Below are positions 8,705-16,631 of a stretch of 64,000 nt of DNA, piece after piece (position 1 is the stretch's first letter; each line of letters begins with the position of its first letter). Under the pieces are notes generated by a model. It worked only from the letters and a program-made list of their open reading frames with translations. It did no database searches and was not told the origin of the DNA. This DNA comes from Rhodobacter sp. (GTDB taxonomy: Bacteria > Pseudomonadota > Alphaproteobacteria > Rhodobacterales > Rhodobacteraceae), in assembly GCA_020637515.1 (NCBI GenBank), contig JACKKG010000001.1:2262501-2326500 (forward strand). Reading direction: 5' to 3'. Made by a program: the position numbers and the translations under genes.

Positions 8705-9554
8705 ACCGGTCGAAATCTTCGAGGTCGGTCCGCGCGACGGGTTGCAGAACGAAATACGCCCGATCCCCACGGTCGAGAAGATCGCGCTGGTGGATCGTCT
8801 CTCGCAGGCCGGGTTCCGGCGGATCGAGGTGGCCAGCTTCGTCAGCCCCAAATGGGTGCCGCAGATGGCCGACGGCGCCGCGGTTCTGGCCGGCATCGCG
8901 CGGGCGCCGGGCGTGCGCTACGCGGCGCTCACGCCCAACATGACGGGCTATGCCGGCGCCCGGGCGGCCCGCGCCGACGAGGTGGCGATCTTCGCCTCGG
9001 CCTCGGAAGGGTTTTCGCGCGCCAATCTCAACTGCTCGGTGGACGATTCGATCGCGCGGTTCCTGCCGATCCTCGAATCCGCGCGCGCCGACGGTATGGC
9101 AGTGCGCGGCTACATCAGTTGCGTGACGGACTGCCCCTTCGACGGCCCCACGCCGCCCGGCGCCGTGGCCGATCTGGCGGCCCGCCTGATCGACCTGGGC
9201 TGCTACGAGGTCAGCCTGGGCGACACCATCGGCCAGGCCACGCCCGACAGCCTGACGGCGATGCTGCGCGCAGTTCTGGACAGGGTCCCGGCGGCGCGGC
9301 TGGCGGGGCATTACCACGACACCGCCGGGCGCGCCTGCGACAACATCGAGGCCTCGCTGGCGCTGGGGCTCAGGGTGTTCGACGCGGCGGTCGGCGGTCT
9401 GGGCGGCTGCCCCTATGCGCCCGGCGCGCAAGGCAACGTGGCGACCGAGGCGGCGATGGACCGCATCGAGTCGCTGGGATACACCACCGGCCTGAACCGC
9501 GCGGCGATCCTCGACGCCGCCGCGATGGCCCGACAGATGAGGACCGGCGCATGA
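8697..9554 (+). CDS. mvaB: Hydroxymethylglutaryl-CoA lyase
   Basis: The 285-residue TIM-barrel enzyme cleaves 3-hydroxy-3-methylglutaryl-CoA to acetyl-CoA and acetoacetate, the last step of leucine catabolism. Visible motifs are EVGPRDGLQNE (about 9-19, metal-binding Asp and catalytic Arg), the metal-binding HYHDTAG (H205, H207) and the signature loop GLGGCPYAPGA with catalytic C238. The start ATG at 8697 has CAGGAGG upstream and overlaps the GST gene; an in-frame extension upstream is not conserved. Its stop overlaps the crotonase start (ATGA). The acetoacetate made here is also the substrate of the acetoacetyl-CoA synthetase at the right end of the window. Confidence 0.95.
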   Translation: MAEPVEIFEVGPRDGLQNEIRPIPTVEKIALVDRLSQAGFRRIEVASFVSPKWVPQMADGAAVLAGIARAPGVRYAALTPNMTGYAGARAARADEVAIFASASEGFSRANLNCSVDDSIARFLPILESARADGMAVRGYISCVTDCPFDGPTPPGAVADLAARLIDLGCYEVSLGDTIGQATPDSLTAMLRAVLDRVPAARLAGHYHDTAGRACDNIEASLALGLRVFDAAVGGLGGCPYAPGAQGNVATEAAMDRIESLGYTTGLNRAAILDAAAMARQMRTGA

Positions 9555-10336
9555 CCTGGCAGACGATCACCCTGGACACCGACGCGCGCGGCGTCGCCAC
9601 GCTGACGCTGGCGCGCCCGGACAAGCACAACGCCCTGTCGGCCCCGATGATCGCGGAACTCTCCGCCGCCGCCACGGCCCTCGCCACCGACGCGGCGGTG
9701 CGGGTCGTGGTGCTGACCGGCGCCGGCGACAGCTTCTGCGCCGGGGGCGACCTCGGGTGGATGCAGGCGCAGATGGCCGCCGACAGCGCCACCCGCGCGG
9801 CCGAGGCCGGCAAGCTGGCGGCGATGCTGGGTGCGTTGAACGCCCTGCCCAAGCCGGTGATCGGCCGCATCCAGGGGCCGGCCTATGGCGGCGGCATGGG
9901 GCTCCTCTCGGTCTGCGACGTGGCGGTGGGGGTCAGCGGCGCGCGCTTCGGCTTCACCGAGGCGCGGCTCGGCCTGATCCCCGCGACCATCGGCCCCTAT
10001 GTGCTGGCCCGCATGGGCGAGGCGATGGCGCGGCGCGTGTTCATGTCGGCGCGGCTCTTCACCGCGGACGAGGCCGTCGCCCTGGGCCTGCTGGCGCGCG
10101 CGGTCGCGCCCGGCGACCTCGACGCGGCGATCGAGGCCGAGGTGAAGCCCTATCTCGCCTGCGCCCCCGGCGCCGTCGCGGCGTCCAAGGCGCTGGCGCT
10201 GCGGCTCGGCGGGGCCATCAACCGGGACCAGATCGCGCATTCCATCGGCCAGCTCGTGTCCCGCTGGGAAAGCCCCGAGGCTGCCGAAGGCATCGCCGCC
10301 TTCTTTGGCAAGCGCAAGGCGGACTGGATGCCATGA
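9551..10336 (+). CDS. Enoyl-CoA hydratase/isomerase family, probable methylglutaconyl-CoA hydratase
   Basis: A 261-residue crotonase with the first oxyanion-hole segment (GAGDSFCAGGDLGWMQ, about 54-69), the second (QGPAYGGGMGLLSVCDVAVG) and FTEARLGLIPATIGPYV, which is typical of methylglutaconyl-CoA hydratases. That enzyme makes HMG-CoA, the substrate of the lyase encoded just upstream with an ATGA overlap. Pathway context therefore supports this activity over a general fatty-acid hydratase. Crotonases are hard to tell apart by eye, so the substrate is an inference. Confidence 0.85.
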   Translation: MTWQTITLDTDARGVATLTLARPDKHNALSAPMIAELSAAATALATDAAVRVVVLTGAGDSFCAGGDLGWMQAQMAADSATRAAEAGKLAAMLGALNALPKPVIGRIQGPAYGGGMGLLSVCDVAVGVSGARFGFTEARLGLIPATIGPYVLARMGEAMARRVFMSARLFTADEAVALGLLARAVAPGDLDAAIEAEVKPYLACAPGAVAASKALALRLGGAINRDQIAHSIGQLVSRWESPEAAEGIAAFFGKRKADWMP

Positions 10337-10686
10337 TTGCCGCCTGGATCTACGCCGCGCTCTGTCTGGTCACGGCGCTGTTCCAGGTCGCGCTTTACCT
10401 GGGGGCGCCCTGGGGCGGCTGGACGCAGGGGGGCCGTCACCCCGGCGCGTTGCCGCCGCGCAACCGAACGCTGGCGCTGGCCACCGCGCTGTTCCTGCTG
10501 GCCCTCGGGGCCTCGGTGCTGGCGGCGCGGGACGGCGGCACCCGGATCCCGGGCTGGATCGCCACCGCCCTCACCGCCGCGGTCTTCCTGTCACACGTCG
10601 TCAGCCCGTCGCGCTCGGAACGCGCGCTCTGGGCGCCGGTCACGGCCGTCATGCTGGGCGCTGCGCTCTGGGCGATGCTCGGCTGA
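10333..10686 (+). CDS. Small integral membrane protein, unknown function
   Basis: The ATG at 10333 overlaps the crotonase stop in ATGA, giving 117 residues with four predicted membrane helices (about 3-27, 46-65, 74-91, 97-116) and short polar loops. No catalytic or transport signature is visible. The tight overlap suggests translational coupling with the leucine-catabolism genes. It is the last gene before a 373-base gap that precedes nuoA. Confidence 0.7.
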   Translation: MIAAWIYAALCLVTALFQVALYLGAPWGGWTQGGRHPGALPPRNRTLALATALFLLALGASVLAARDGGTRIPGWIATALTAAVFLSHVVSPSRSERALWAPVTAVMLGAALWAMLG

Positions 10687-10786
10687 TCCGGAAAAGATAC
10701 GGCAGAAACAAGCCTTTGCGCCGCCCCATCATCTTGTCCGAAATACGCACGAGGGGGTCTCGGGGGGGATCGTGATCCCCCCTGAG

Positions 10787-10814
10787 CGGGGGGTGCGGGG
10801 GGCTGGCCCCCCGC
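10787..10814. repeat. Interspersed G/C palindromic repeat, copy 1
   Basis: This 28-base string is identical to 45599-45626. It contains the self-complementary part GGGGGGCTGGCCCCCC, and each copy is preceded by another G/C hairpin (here around GATCGTGATC, 10767-10784). Both copies sit between genes. It resembles the intergenic hairpin repeats of high-G+C alphaproteobacteria and may act in termination or mRNA 3' end stability. Confidence 0.65.
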
Positions 10815-10910
10815 CACCCCCGGCACCGCGTCCGGGCGACTCAGAGTCGCGCGACGCCCCGCCGCAGGGGCCGTCCTTGCCGCGCAGCAGCGAGCGGGTG
10901 CGAAAAAAAC

Positions 10911-10930
10911 GGTGCACATTTGTATACACC
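10911..10930. promoter_or_regulatory. Imperfect palindrome upstream of nuo (possible operator)
   Basis: GGTGCACATTTGTATACACC reads as two inverted arms, GGTG-ACA and TGT-ACACC, with unequal spacing, in a locally A/T-richer stretch about 45 bases before the likely nuo -35. It may be a regulator site; no specific protein is implied. Confidence 0.25.
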
Positions 10931-10975
10931 CCTTGAAATCCCGGTTTTCCACCCCTCGCGCGGCGCCCCCTTTGG

Positions 10976-11004
10976 TTGACCCGGTCCTCACGCGGGAGTA
11001 AACG
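10976..11004 (+). promoter_or_regulatory. Probable nuo operon promoter
   Basis: TTGACC (10976-10981), a 17-base spacer and TAAACG (10999-11004) form a plausible sigma-70 promoter 55 bases before the nuoA start. No other good -35/-10 pair stands out in the gap. Confidence 0.4.
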
Positions 11005-11059
11005 GGGCTCGAGCCAACTTGAGCAGTGCCAGACCCGACTGGCGCCGAAGGAGCCACTC

Positions 11060-11425
11060 TTGGACGACCTCCTGCGAGAATACCTCCCCATCGTCATCTT
11101 CCTCGGAATCGCGATTGCCCTGGGCCTGGTGCTGATGTTGTCCGCGATGGTGATCGCGGTGCGCAATCCCGACCCGGAAAAGGTCTCGGCCTATGAATGC
11201 GGGTTCAACGCCTTCGACGACGCACGGATGAAGTTCGATGTGCGCTTCTACCTGGTGTCGATCCTGTTCATCATCTTCGATCTCGAGATCGCCTTCCTGT
11301 TCCCCTGGGCGGTGGCCTTCGGCGACATGAGCATGACGGCCTTCTGGTCGATGATGACCTTCCTCGCGGTGCTGACCGTGGGCTTTGCCTATGAGTGGAA
11401 GAAAGGGGCCCTGGAATGGGAGTGA
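11060..11425 (+). CDS. nuoA: NADH-quinone oxidoreductase subunit A
   Basis: A 121-residue membrane-arm subunit of complex I with three transmembrane helices. It has the conserved loop SAYECGFNAFDDARMKFDVR (about 43-62), whose Cys moves between active and deactive states in complex I, and DLEIAFLFPWA in the second helix. The TTG start at 11060 follows AAGGAG by six bases and gives the family's usual DDLLREYLPI N-terminus; in-frame upstream starts add non-conserved sequence. It is the first gene of the nuo operon, and nuoB overlaps its end. Confidence 0.96.
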   Translation: MDDLLREYLPIVIFLGIAIALGLVLMLSAMVIAVRNPDPEKVSAYECGFNAFDDARMKFDVRFYLVSILFIIFDLEIAFLFPWAVAFGDMSMTAFWSMMTFLAVLTVGFAYEWKKGALEWE

Positions 11426-11949
11426 TGACTGGCGCCAACACGGCGGGCGCCGACCGCGAGGTCGCCACCGCCGCCCTGAACGCCGAGCTTCAGGACAAGG
11501 GCTTCCTGCTGACCACGACCGCCGACATCATCAACTGGGCGCGCAACGGCTCGCTGCACTGGATGACCTTCGGACTGGCCTGCTGCGCGGTCGAGATGAT
11601 GCACACCTCGATGCCGCGCTATGACCTCGAACGCTTCGGCACGGCGCCGCGTGCCAGCCCGCGGCAGTCGGATCTGATGATCGTCGCCGGCACGCTGACC
11701 AACAAGATGGCGCCCGCCCTGCGCAAGGTCTACGACCAGATGCCCGAGCCGCGCTACGTCATCTCGATGGGGTCGTGCGCCAATGGCGGCGGCTATTACC
11801 ACTATTCCTATTCGGTGGTGCGGGGCTGCGACCGGATCGTGCCGGTGGACATCTACGTTCCCGGCTGCCCGCCCACCGCCGAGGCGCTGCTTTACGGCAT
11901 CCTTCAGTTGCAGCGGAAGATCCGCCGCACCGGCACCCTGATCCGCTGA
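11416..11949 (+). CDS. nuoB: NADH-quinone oxidoreductase subunit B
   Basis: This 177-residue subunit carries cluster N2, the last iron-sulfur centre before quinone. Its ligands lie in LACCAVEMM, ISMGSCANGGG and YVPGCPPTAE. The ATG at 11416 overlaps the nuoA end by 10 bases; an alternative ATG at 11425 (start MTGANTAG) overlaps the stop by one base, and the choice is not decisive. The C-terminus KIRRTGTLIR is typical of the family. It works in the peripheral arm with NuoC, D and I. Confidence 0.96.
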   Translation: MGVMTGANTAGADREVATAALNAELQDKGFLLTTTADIINWARNGSLHWMTFGLACCAVEMMHTSMPRYDLERFGTAPRASPRQSDLMIVAGTLTNKMAPALRKVYDQMPEPRYVISMGSCANGGGYYHYSYSVVRGCDRIVPVDIYVPGCPPTAEALLYGILQLQRKIRRTGTLIR

Positions 11950-11960
11950 CGGAGGCGCGC

Positions 11961-12563
11961 ATGTCCGACGAAGCCCTGCAAGAACTCGGCGCCTATATCA
12001 GCGTCAAGCAACCCGACGCGGTCCTGGACGCGCGCGTCGCCTTCGGCGAGCTCACGCTGACCGTCACCGCGGCCAGTCTGCCGGCGCTGGTGCGCTTCCT
12101 CAAGACGGACGAGACCTGCAAGTTCTCGTCCCTGGTGGACATCACCGCCGTCGATCACCCCGAGCGCCGCGCGCGCTTCGACGTGGTCTATCACCTCCTC
12201 AGCATGTATCGGAACCAGCGCATCCGCCTGAAGGCGGCCGTGCGCGAGGACGAGATGGTGCCCTCGATCGTGACCGAGCACCCCTCGGCCAACTGGTTCG
12301 AGCGCGAGGTGTTCGACATGTTCGGCATTCTCTTCTCGGGCCACCCCGACCTGCGCCGCATCCTGACCGACTACGGCTTTCGCGGGCACCCGCTGCGCAA
12401 GGATTTCCCGACCACCGGCTATGTCGAGGTCCGTTACGACGAAGCCGCCAAACGCGTCGTCTATGAACCCGTGAAGCTGGTGCAGGACTATCGCCAGTTC
12501 GATTTCATGTCGCCCTGGGAAGGCGCGCATTACATCCTGCCCGGCGACGAAAGAGCCAAGTGA
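11961..12563 (+). CDS. nuoC: NADH-quinone oxidoreductase subunit C
   Basis: A 200-residue peripheral-arm subunit of the 30-kDa family, with the signature FEREVFDMFGILFSGHPDLR and the C-terminal GFRGHPLRKDFP. It is a separate gene, not fused to nuoD as in E. coli, which is the usual alphaproteobacterial state. The ATG follows GGAGG. A sulfotransferase gene overlaps its stop (TGATG), placing a non-complex-I gene between nuoC and nuoD. Confidence 0.96.
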   Translation: MSDEALQELGAYISVKQPDAVLDARVAFGELTLTVTAASLPALVRFLKTDETCKFSSLVDITAVDHPERRARFDVVYHLLSMYRNQRIRLKAAVREDEMVPSIVTEHPSANWFEREVFDMFGILFSGHPDLRRILTDYGFRGHPLRKDFPTTGYVEVRYDEAAKRVVYEPVKLVQDYRQFDFMSPWEGAHYILPGDERAK

Positions 12564-13459
12564 TGCCCGCCGACGCCCCGAACCTCACGCCTTGGCCGGA
12601 AGGAGCGACGCTCCTTCTGGGTATTGGCGCGCAAAAGGCGGGGACGACCTGGCTGCATGCCTATTTGCGCACCCATCCCGACTGCACCTCGGGGCCGATG
12701 AAGGAACTGCACTATTTCGACGGGCTGGACGGCGACCGGAAGCTGGGCGACCGGCTGCGGGCGGATGCCCTGAAACGGGCCCGCGCCAATCCCGGCAGCG
12801 CGATCCGGGTGAGTCGGCTGGAACGGCTGCAAGCGGTCTGCGCGGCCCCCGATCCGGGGCACCATGGCTACCTTTCGGTCGTTGCGACGCCGCGCCTGAC
12901 CCCGGGCAAGGTGGCGCTCGATTTCACGCCGGAATATGCGCTGGTCCCGGACGCGGTGTTCCGTCAGATGGCGGCGCTGCCCGGTGCGAAGATGATCTTC
13001 CTGATGCGCGAACCGGTGGCGCGATTCTGGTCGGCGGTGCGGATGCGCGCGGCAAAGACCGTCGCCAGGGACGAGGATTTCGAAACCGGCGCGCGCGCGG
13101 TTCTGGACACGATGCTGGCCCAGGGCAATACCGGCGCGCACCTGCGCAGCGACTATGTCGCCACGCTGGACAAGCTTCAGCACAACGTGCCGCAGGACCA
13201 GCGCCTGGTGCTGTTCTTCGAGGATCTCTTTGCGCAGGAAACGCTGGACGAGGTCTGCGCCTTTCTGGGCATTGCGACCCGCCCGATCGACCAGACCCAA
13301 CCCCGCAACGAGGGGCAGAAGGCGGACATGCGGCCCGATCAGGTCGCGGCGCTGACGGCGCTCTTGCGTCCGCAATACGAAACGGTGAACCGGTTGTGCG
13401 GCGGGAACCTGCCGCAGGCCTGGCACGCGCGATTCGCCGCCCGGGCGAATGTGGCATGA
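12563..13459 (+). CDS. Sulfotransferase family protein inserted between nuoC and nuoD
   Basis: The 298-residue product has the PAPS 5'-phosphosulfate loop LGIGAQKAGTTWLHAYL (about 19-35) and a 3'-phosphate segment KMIFLMREPVARFWSAVRM. The region DFTPEYALVPD also fits P-loop sulfotransferases. These enzymes move sulfate from PAPS to hydroxyl groups of carbohydrates, lipids or peptides; the acceptor is unknown. The ATG at 12563 overlaps the nuoC stop, and nuoD follows after 37 bases, so it should be cotranscribed with complex I. No link between sulfation and complex I is known to me, so the placement may be incidental. Confidence 0.85.
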   Translation: MPADAPNLTPWPEGATLLLGIGAQKAGTTWLHAYLRTHPDCTSGPMKELHYFDGLDGDRKLGDRLRADALKRARANPGSAIRVSRLERLQAVCAAPDPGHHGYLSVVATPRLTPGKVALDFTPEYALVPDAVFRQMAALPGAKMIFLMREPVARFWSAVRMRAAKTVARDEDFETGARAVLDTMLAQGNTGAHLRSDYVATLDKLQHNVPQDQRLVLFFEDLFAQETLDEVCAFLGIATRPIDQTQPRNEGQKADMRPDQVAALTALLRPQYETVNRLCGGNLPQAWHARFAARANVA

Positions 13460-13496
13460 GGGCGGCAACAGACATGATGCGACGGAGGTTGCAGCG

Positions 13497-14720
13497 ATGA
13501 TGGACGGATCGAAAGGTTTCTCTGACGCCCGGACGGGCGAACAGAAGATCCGCAATTTCAACATCAACTTCGGGCCGCAGCACCCGGCGGCGCATGGCGT
13601 GCTGCGCCTGGTGCTTGAGCTGGACGGCGAAATCGTGGACCGGTGCGATCCGCACATCGGCCTGCTGCATCGCGGCACCGAGAAGCTGATGGAAAGCCGC
13701 ACCTATCTGCAGAACCTGCCGTATTTCGACCGGCTCGACTATGTCGCGCCGATGAACCAGGAACATGCCTGGTGCCTGGCGATCGAGCGTCTGACCGGCA
13801 CCCCGGTGCCGCGCCGCGCCAGCCTGATCCGCGTGCTCTATTCGGAAATCGGCCGCGTTCTGAACCACCTTCTGAACGTCACCACGCAGGCGATGGACGT
13901 GGGCGCGCTGACCCCGCCGCTGTGGGGCTTCGAAGAGCGTGAAAAGCTCATGATCTTCTACGAGCGGGCCTGCGGCGCGCGGCTGCACGCGGCCTATTTC
14001 CGCCCGGGCGGGGTGCACCAGGACCTGACGCCGCAACTGATCGACGACATCGAGGCCTGGGCCGAAGCCTTCCCCAAGGTGCTGGACGATATCGACGGGC
14101 TGCTGACCGAGAACCGGATCTTCAAGCAGCGCAACGCCGATATCGGCGTGGTCACCGAAGACGACATCCAGCGCTGGGGCTATTCCGGCGTGATGGTGCG
14201 CGGCTCGGGCCTGGCCTGGGATTTGCGGCGTGCGCAACCCTATGAATGCTATGACGAATTCGACTTCAAGATCCCGGTGGGCAAGAATGGCGACTGCTTC
14301 GATCGCTACCTGTGCCGCATGGCCGAGATGCGCGAATCGACCTCGATCATCCGGCAGGCGATCGCCAAGCTGCGCGCACCGGACGGGCAGGGCGACGTTC
14401 TGGCCCGCGGCAAGCTGACGCCGCCCCGGCGCAGCGACATGAAGCGCGACATGGAAAGCCTGATCCACCATTTCAAGCTGTATACCGAGGGTTTCCACGT
14501 TCCCGCCGGCGAGGTCTATGCCGCGGTCGAGGCCCCCAAGGGCGAATTCGGCGTCTATCTGGTGGCCGACGGCACCAACAAGCCCTATCGCGCCAAGCTG
14601 CGCGCGCCGGGCTTCCTGCATCTGCAATCGATGGATCACGTCGCCTCGGGGCACCTGCTGGCCGATGTGGCGGCGATCATCGGCACCATGGACATCGTGT
14701 TCGGCGAGGTTGACCGTTGA
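13497..14720 (+). CDS. nuoD: NADH-quinone oxidoreductase subunit D
   Basis: A 407-residue 49-kDa-type subunit that forms the quinone-binding chamber with NuoB. Conserved parts include FGPQHPAAHGVLRLVLELDG (quinone-site His), DPHIGLLHRGTEKLME, DYVAPMNQEHAWCLAIE and the C-terminal DIVFGEVDR. GGAGG lies eight bases before the ATG at 13497 (a second ATG follows immediately); longer in-frame extensions overlap the sulfotransferase and are not conserved. The next gene overlaps its stop (TTGATG). Confidence 0.96.
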   Translation: MMDGSKGFSDARTGEQKIRNFNINFGPQHPAAHGVLRLVLELDGEIVDRCDPHIGLLHRGTEKLMESRTYLQNLPYFDRLDYVAPMNQEHAWCLAIERLTGTPVPRRASLIRVLYSEIGRVLNHLLNVTTQAMDVGALTPPLWGFEEREKLMIFYERACGARLHAAYFRPGGVHQDLTPQLIDDIEAWAEAFPKVLDDIDGLLTENRIFKQRNADIGVVTEDDIQRWGYSGVMVRGSGLAWDLRRAQPYECYDEFDFKIPVGKNGDCFDRYLCRMAEMRESTSIIRQAIAKLRAPDGQGDVLARGKLTPPRRSDMKRDMESLIHHFKLYTEGFHVPAGEVYAAVEAPKGEFGVYLVADGTNKPYRAKLRAPGFLHLQSMDHVASGHLLADVAAIIGTMDIVFGEVDR

Positions 14721-15367
14721 TGCGCCTGGTTCTGGGGTCCGTTCTGCTGCTGGCCGCCGCGCCCGCAAGCGCCTTCACGCCCGAACGCGCGGCGATGATG
14801 GTGGATGCGATCCGCGCCAACGGCTGTTCGATGGCCGGCGATCAGGCGGAAGAGGCGCTGTCGCCTCTTGGCCTGAACGGCACCGAGGTGCAGGCCTTTG
14901 TCGATACGCTCTTTGGCGCCGATCTGGTCAGCCTGTCGGCCGACATGTCGGTGCTGACCCTCTCCGAGGGGCTGTGCGCCGCCGAAGGAGACGCCGCGCT
15001 GGCGATGATTACCGCCGCCTTCGCGGCGCAGGAAGCGACGCTTGAGCCCTGGCGCCCCGATTTCGCCCCCGAACGCGGGGCAGAGTTCGTCGGCGCCGTG
15101 CGGGGCAACGACTGCACCCTGACCGAGGAAAGCGCCTCGGACCTGCTGCCGCCGCTGGGCTTTTCGCCCGCCGACACGCGCGACATCGTCGCCGTGCTGA
15201 TCGACGGCGGCCTGGCGCAGGTCAACGACGATGGCAACGCGCTGTCGCTCTCGCCCGAATTCTGCGCCGCCGAATCGGCGGGTGACGCGGCTGCGCTGGC
15301 CGCGCTCATCGACGGTTGGGACGACCGCCACGCCGACGCGAATTCTCAGCCGGAGGGCGACCAGTGA
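14720..15367 (+). CDS. Secreted protein with internal duplication, in nuo operon
   Basis: This 215-residue protein has a signal peptide (about 1-18, ending PASA) and two repeats of about 70 residues, 19-89 and 115-185. The copies align as FTPERAAMMVDAIRANGC against FAPERGAEFVGAVRGNDC and as LSEGLCAAE against LSPEFCAAE. Each holds one Cys pair with the same 50-residue spacing (C36/C86 and C132/C182), implying one disulfide per unit. The ATG overlaps the nuoD stop by one base. I do not recognise a function. The predicted export separates it from the cytoplasmic arm of complex I, although periplasmic contact with the membrane arm is possible. Confidence 0.8.
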   Translation: MRLVLGSVLLLAAAPASAFTPERAAMMVDAIRANGCSMAGDQAEEALSPLGLNGTEVQAFVDTLFGADLVSLSADMSVLTLSEGLCAAEGDAALAMITAAFAAQEATLEPWRPDFAPERGAEFVGAVRGNDCTLTEESASDLLPPLGFSPADTRDIVAVLIDGGLAQVNDDGNALSLSPEFCAAESAGDAAALAALIDGWDDRHADANSQPEGDQ

Positions 15368-15455
15368 GCCGCCCCCTCTGCCTCGCGCCCCTGGTGGCGC
15401 GTCTCGTTACCCCGGGGCCCGCGCGCGGGTTCCGGCGCCAGTCAGGAGCGCAATG

Positions 15456-16631
15456 ATGCTACGTCGCCTGCATCACGAACAGCCGGCAAGCTTTGCCTTC
15501 ACCCCCGCGAACCAGGCCTGGGCCGAGGGGCAGATCAGCAAATACCCCGAGGGGCGCCAGGCCTCGGCGATCATCCCGCTGCTGTGGCGCGCGCAAGAGC
15601 AGGAGGGCTGGCTGACCCGTCCGGCGATCGAAACCGTCGCCGACATGCTGGGCATGGCCTATATCCGCGCGCTCGAGGTCGCGACCTTCTATTTCATGTT
15701 CCAGCTTCAGCCCACGGGCGACGTGGCGCATGTGCAGGTCTGCGGCACGACCTCGTGCCTGATCTGCGGGGCCGAGGATCTGATTGCCGTCTGCAAGGAC
15801 AAGATCGCCGCCGCGCCCTACACCCGCTCGGCCGATGGCAAGTTCACCTGGGAAGAGGTCGAATGCCTGGGCGCCTGCGCCAATGCGCCGATGGTGCAGA
15901 TCGGCAAGGATTATTACGAGGACCTCACGGCCGAGAAATTCGCCTGGATTCTCGATGAACTGGCGGCGGGTCGCGTGCCCACGCCGGGCCCGCAGAATGG
16001 CCGCTTCGCCTCGGAGCCGCGGTCCGGGCTGACGGCATTGACCGAGGGCGAGCGCGCCGAGGCGCATAACGGATCGGTGGGCCGCGCGGTGGCGCTTGGC
16101 GACACGGTCAAACGCATCGACGGCACCGAGGTGCCGCTGCTGACGCCCTGGCGCGATGGTCAGGACGACAAGCCGCGCGCCGCGACCCGTGCGGATGGCA
16201 AGCCGGTCTCGCCGCGTCTGGGCGCCGCGAACACGGCCAAGGACGCCGATATCGCCGCCAACGCGGCCAAGGCCGACGCGCCTGCACCTGCACCCGCGCC
16301 CGCGCCTGCACCGGCGGCTGCGCCCGCGGTGGCCGAAGCCGACCAGCGCCGCCCCGCCGCGCTCGAGGCGGCGCGCGGTGGGCAGGCCGACGATCTGAAG
16401 CGGATCAAGGGCATCGGCCCCAAGCTGGAACAATTGTGCAACCGTCTGGGGTTCTTCCACTTCGACCAGATCGCCGCCTGGACGGCGCAAGAGGTCGCCT
16501 GGATGGATGCCAACCTCGAAGGGTTCAAGGGCCGTGTGAGCCGCGATGCCTGGGTCGAACAGGCCCGGCACCTGGCCCAGGGTGGCGAGACCGAGTTTTC
16601 CAGGCGCGTTGACAAGGGCGACGTGTATTGA
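15456..16631 (+). CDS. nuoE: NADH-quinone oxidoreductase subunit E with long C-terminal extension
   Basis: Residues 1-170 are a standard 24-kDa subunit with the [2Fe-2S] ligands C96, C101, C137 and C141. The protein then continues to 391 residues, about twice the usual size. It has a polar linker, an Ala-Pro run (about 270-290) and a helix-hairpin-helix-like C-terminus with RIKGIGPKLEQLCNRLGFFH. That motif usually binds nucleic acid, but it also occurs as an appended domain on some alphaproteobacterial NuoE and ribosomal proteins. AGGAG is seven bases before the ATG at 15456; an ATG at 15453 is an alternative. The next gene overlaps its stop. Confidence 0.94.
   Translation: MLRRLHHEQPASFAFTPANQAWAEGQISKYPEGRQASAIIPLLWRAQEQEGWLTRPAIETVADMLGMAYIRALEVATFYFMFQLQPTGDVAHVQVCGTTSCLICGAEDLIAVCKDKIAAAPYTRSADGKFTWEEVECLGACANAPMVQIGKDYYEDLTAEKFAWILDELAAGRVPTPGPQNGRFASEPRSGLTALTEGERAEAHNGSVGRAVALGDTVKRIDGTEVPLLTPWRDGQDDKPRAATRADGKPVSPRLGAANTAKDADIAANAAKADAPAPAPAPAPAPAAAPAVAEADQRRPAALEAARGGQADDLKRIKGIGPKLEQLCNRLGFFHFDQIAAWTAQEVAWMDANLEGFKGRVSRDAWVEQARHLAQGGETEFSRRVDKGDVY

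Larger units (their letters stand above)
10687..11059. other. Gene-free region upstream of nuoA
   Basis: This 373-base gap contains G/C-rich hairpins at about 10767-10814, including a repeat shared with another site, then a less G/C-rich part (about 10900-10980) with a GTATAC-containing imperfect palindrome and a likely promoter. I see no RNA gene and no convincing coding sequence. Short open frames here are G/C-skewed and lack start signals. Confidence 0.6.
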
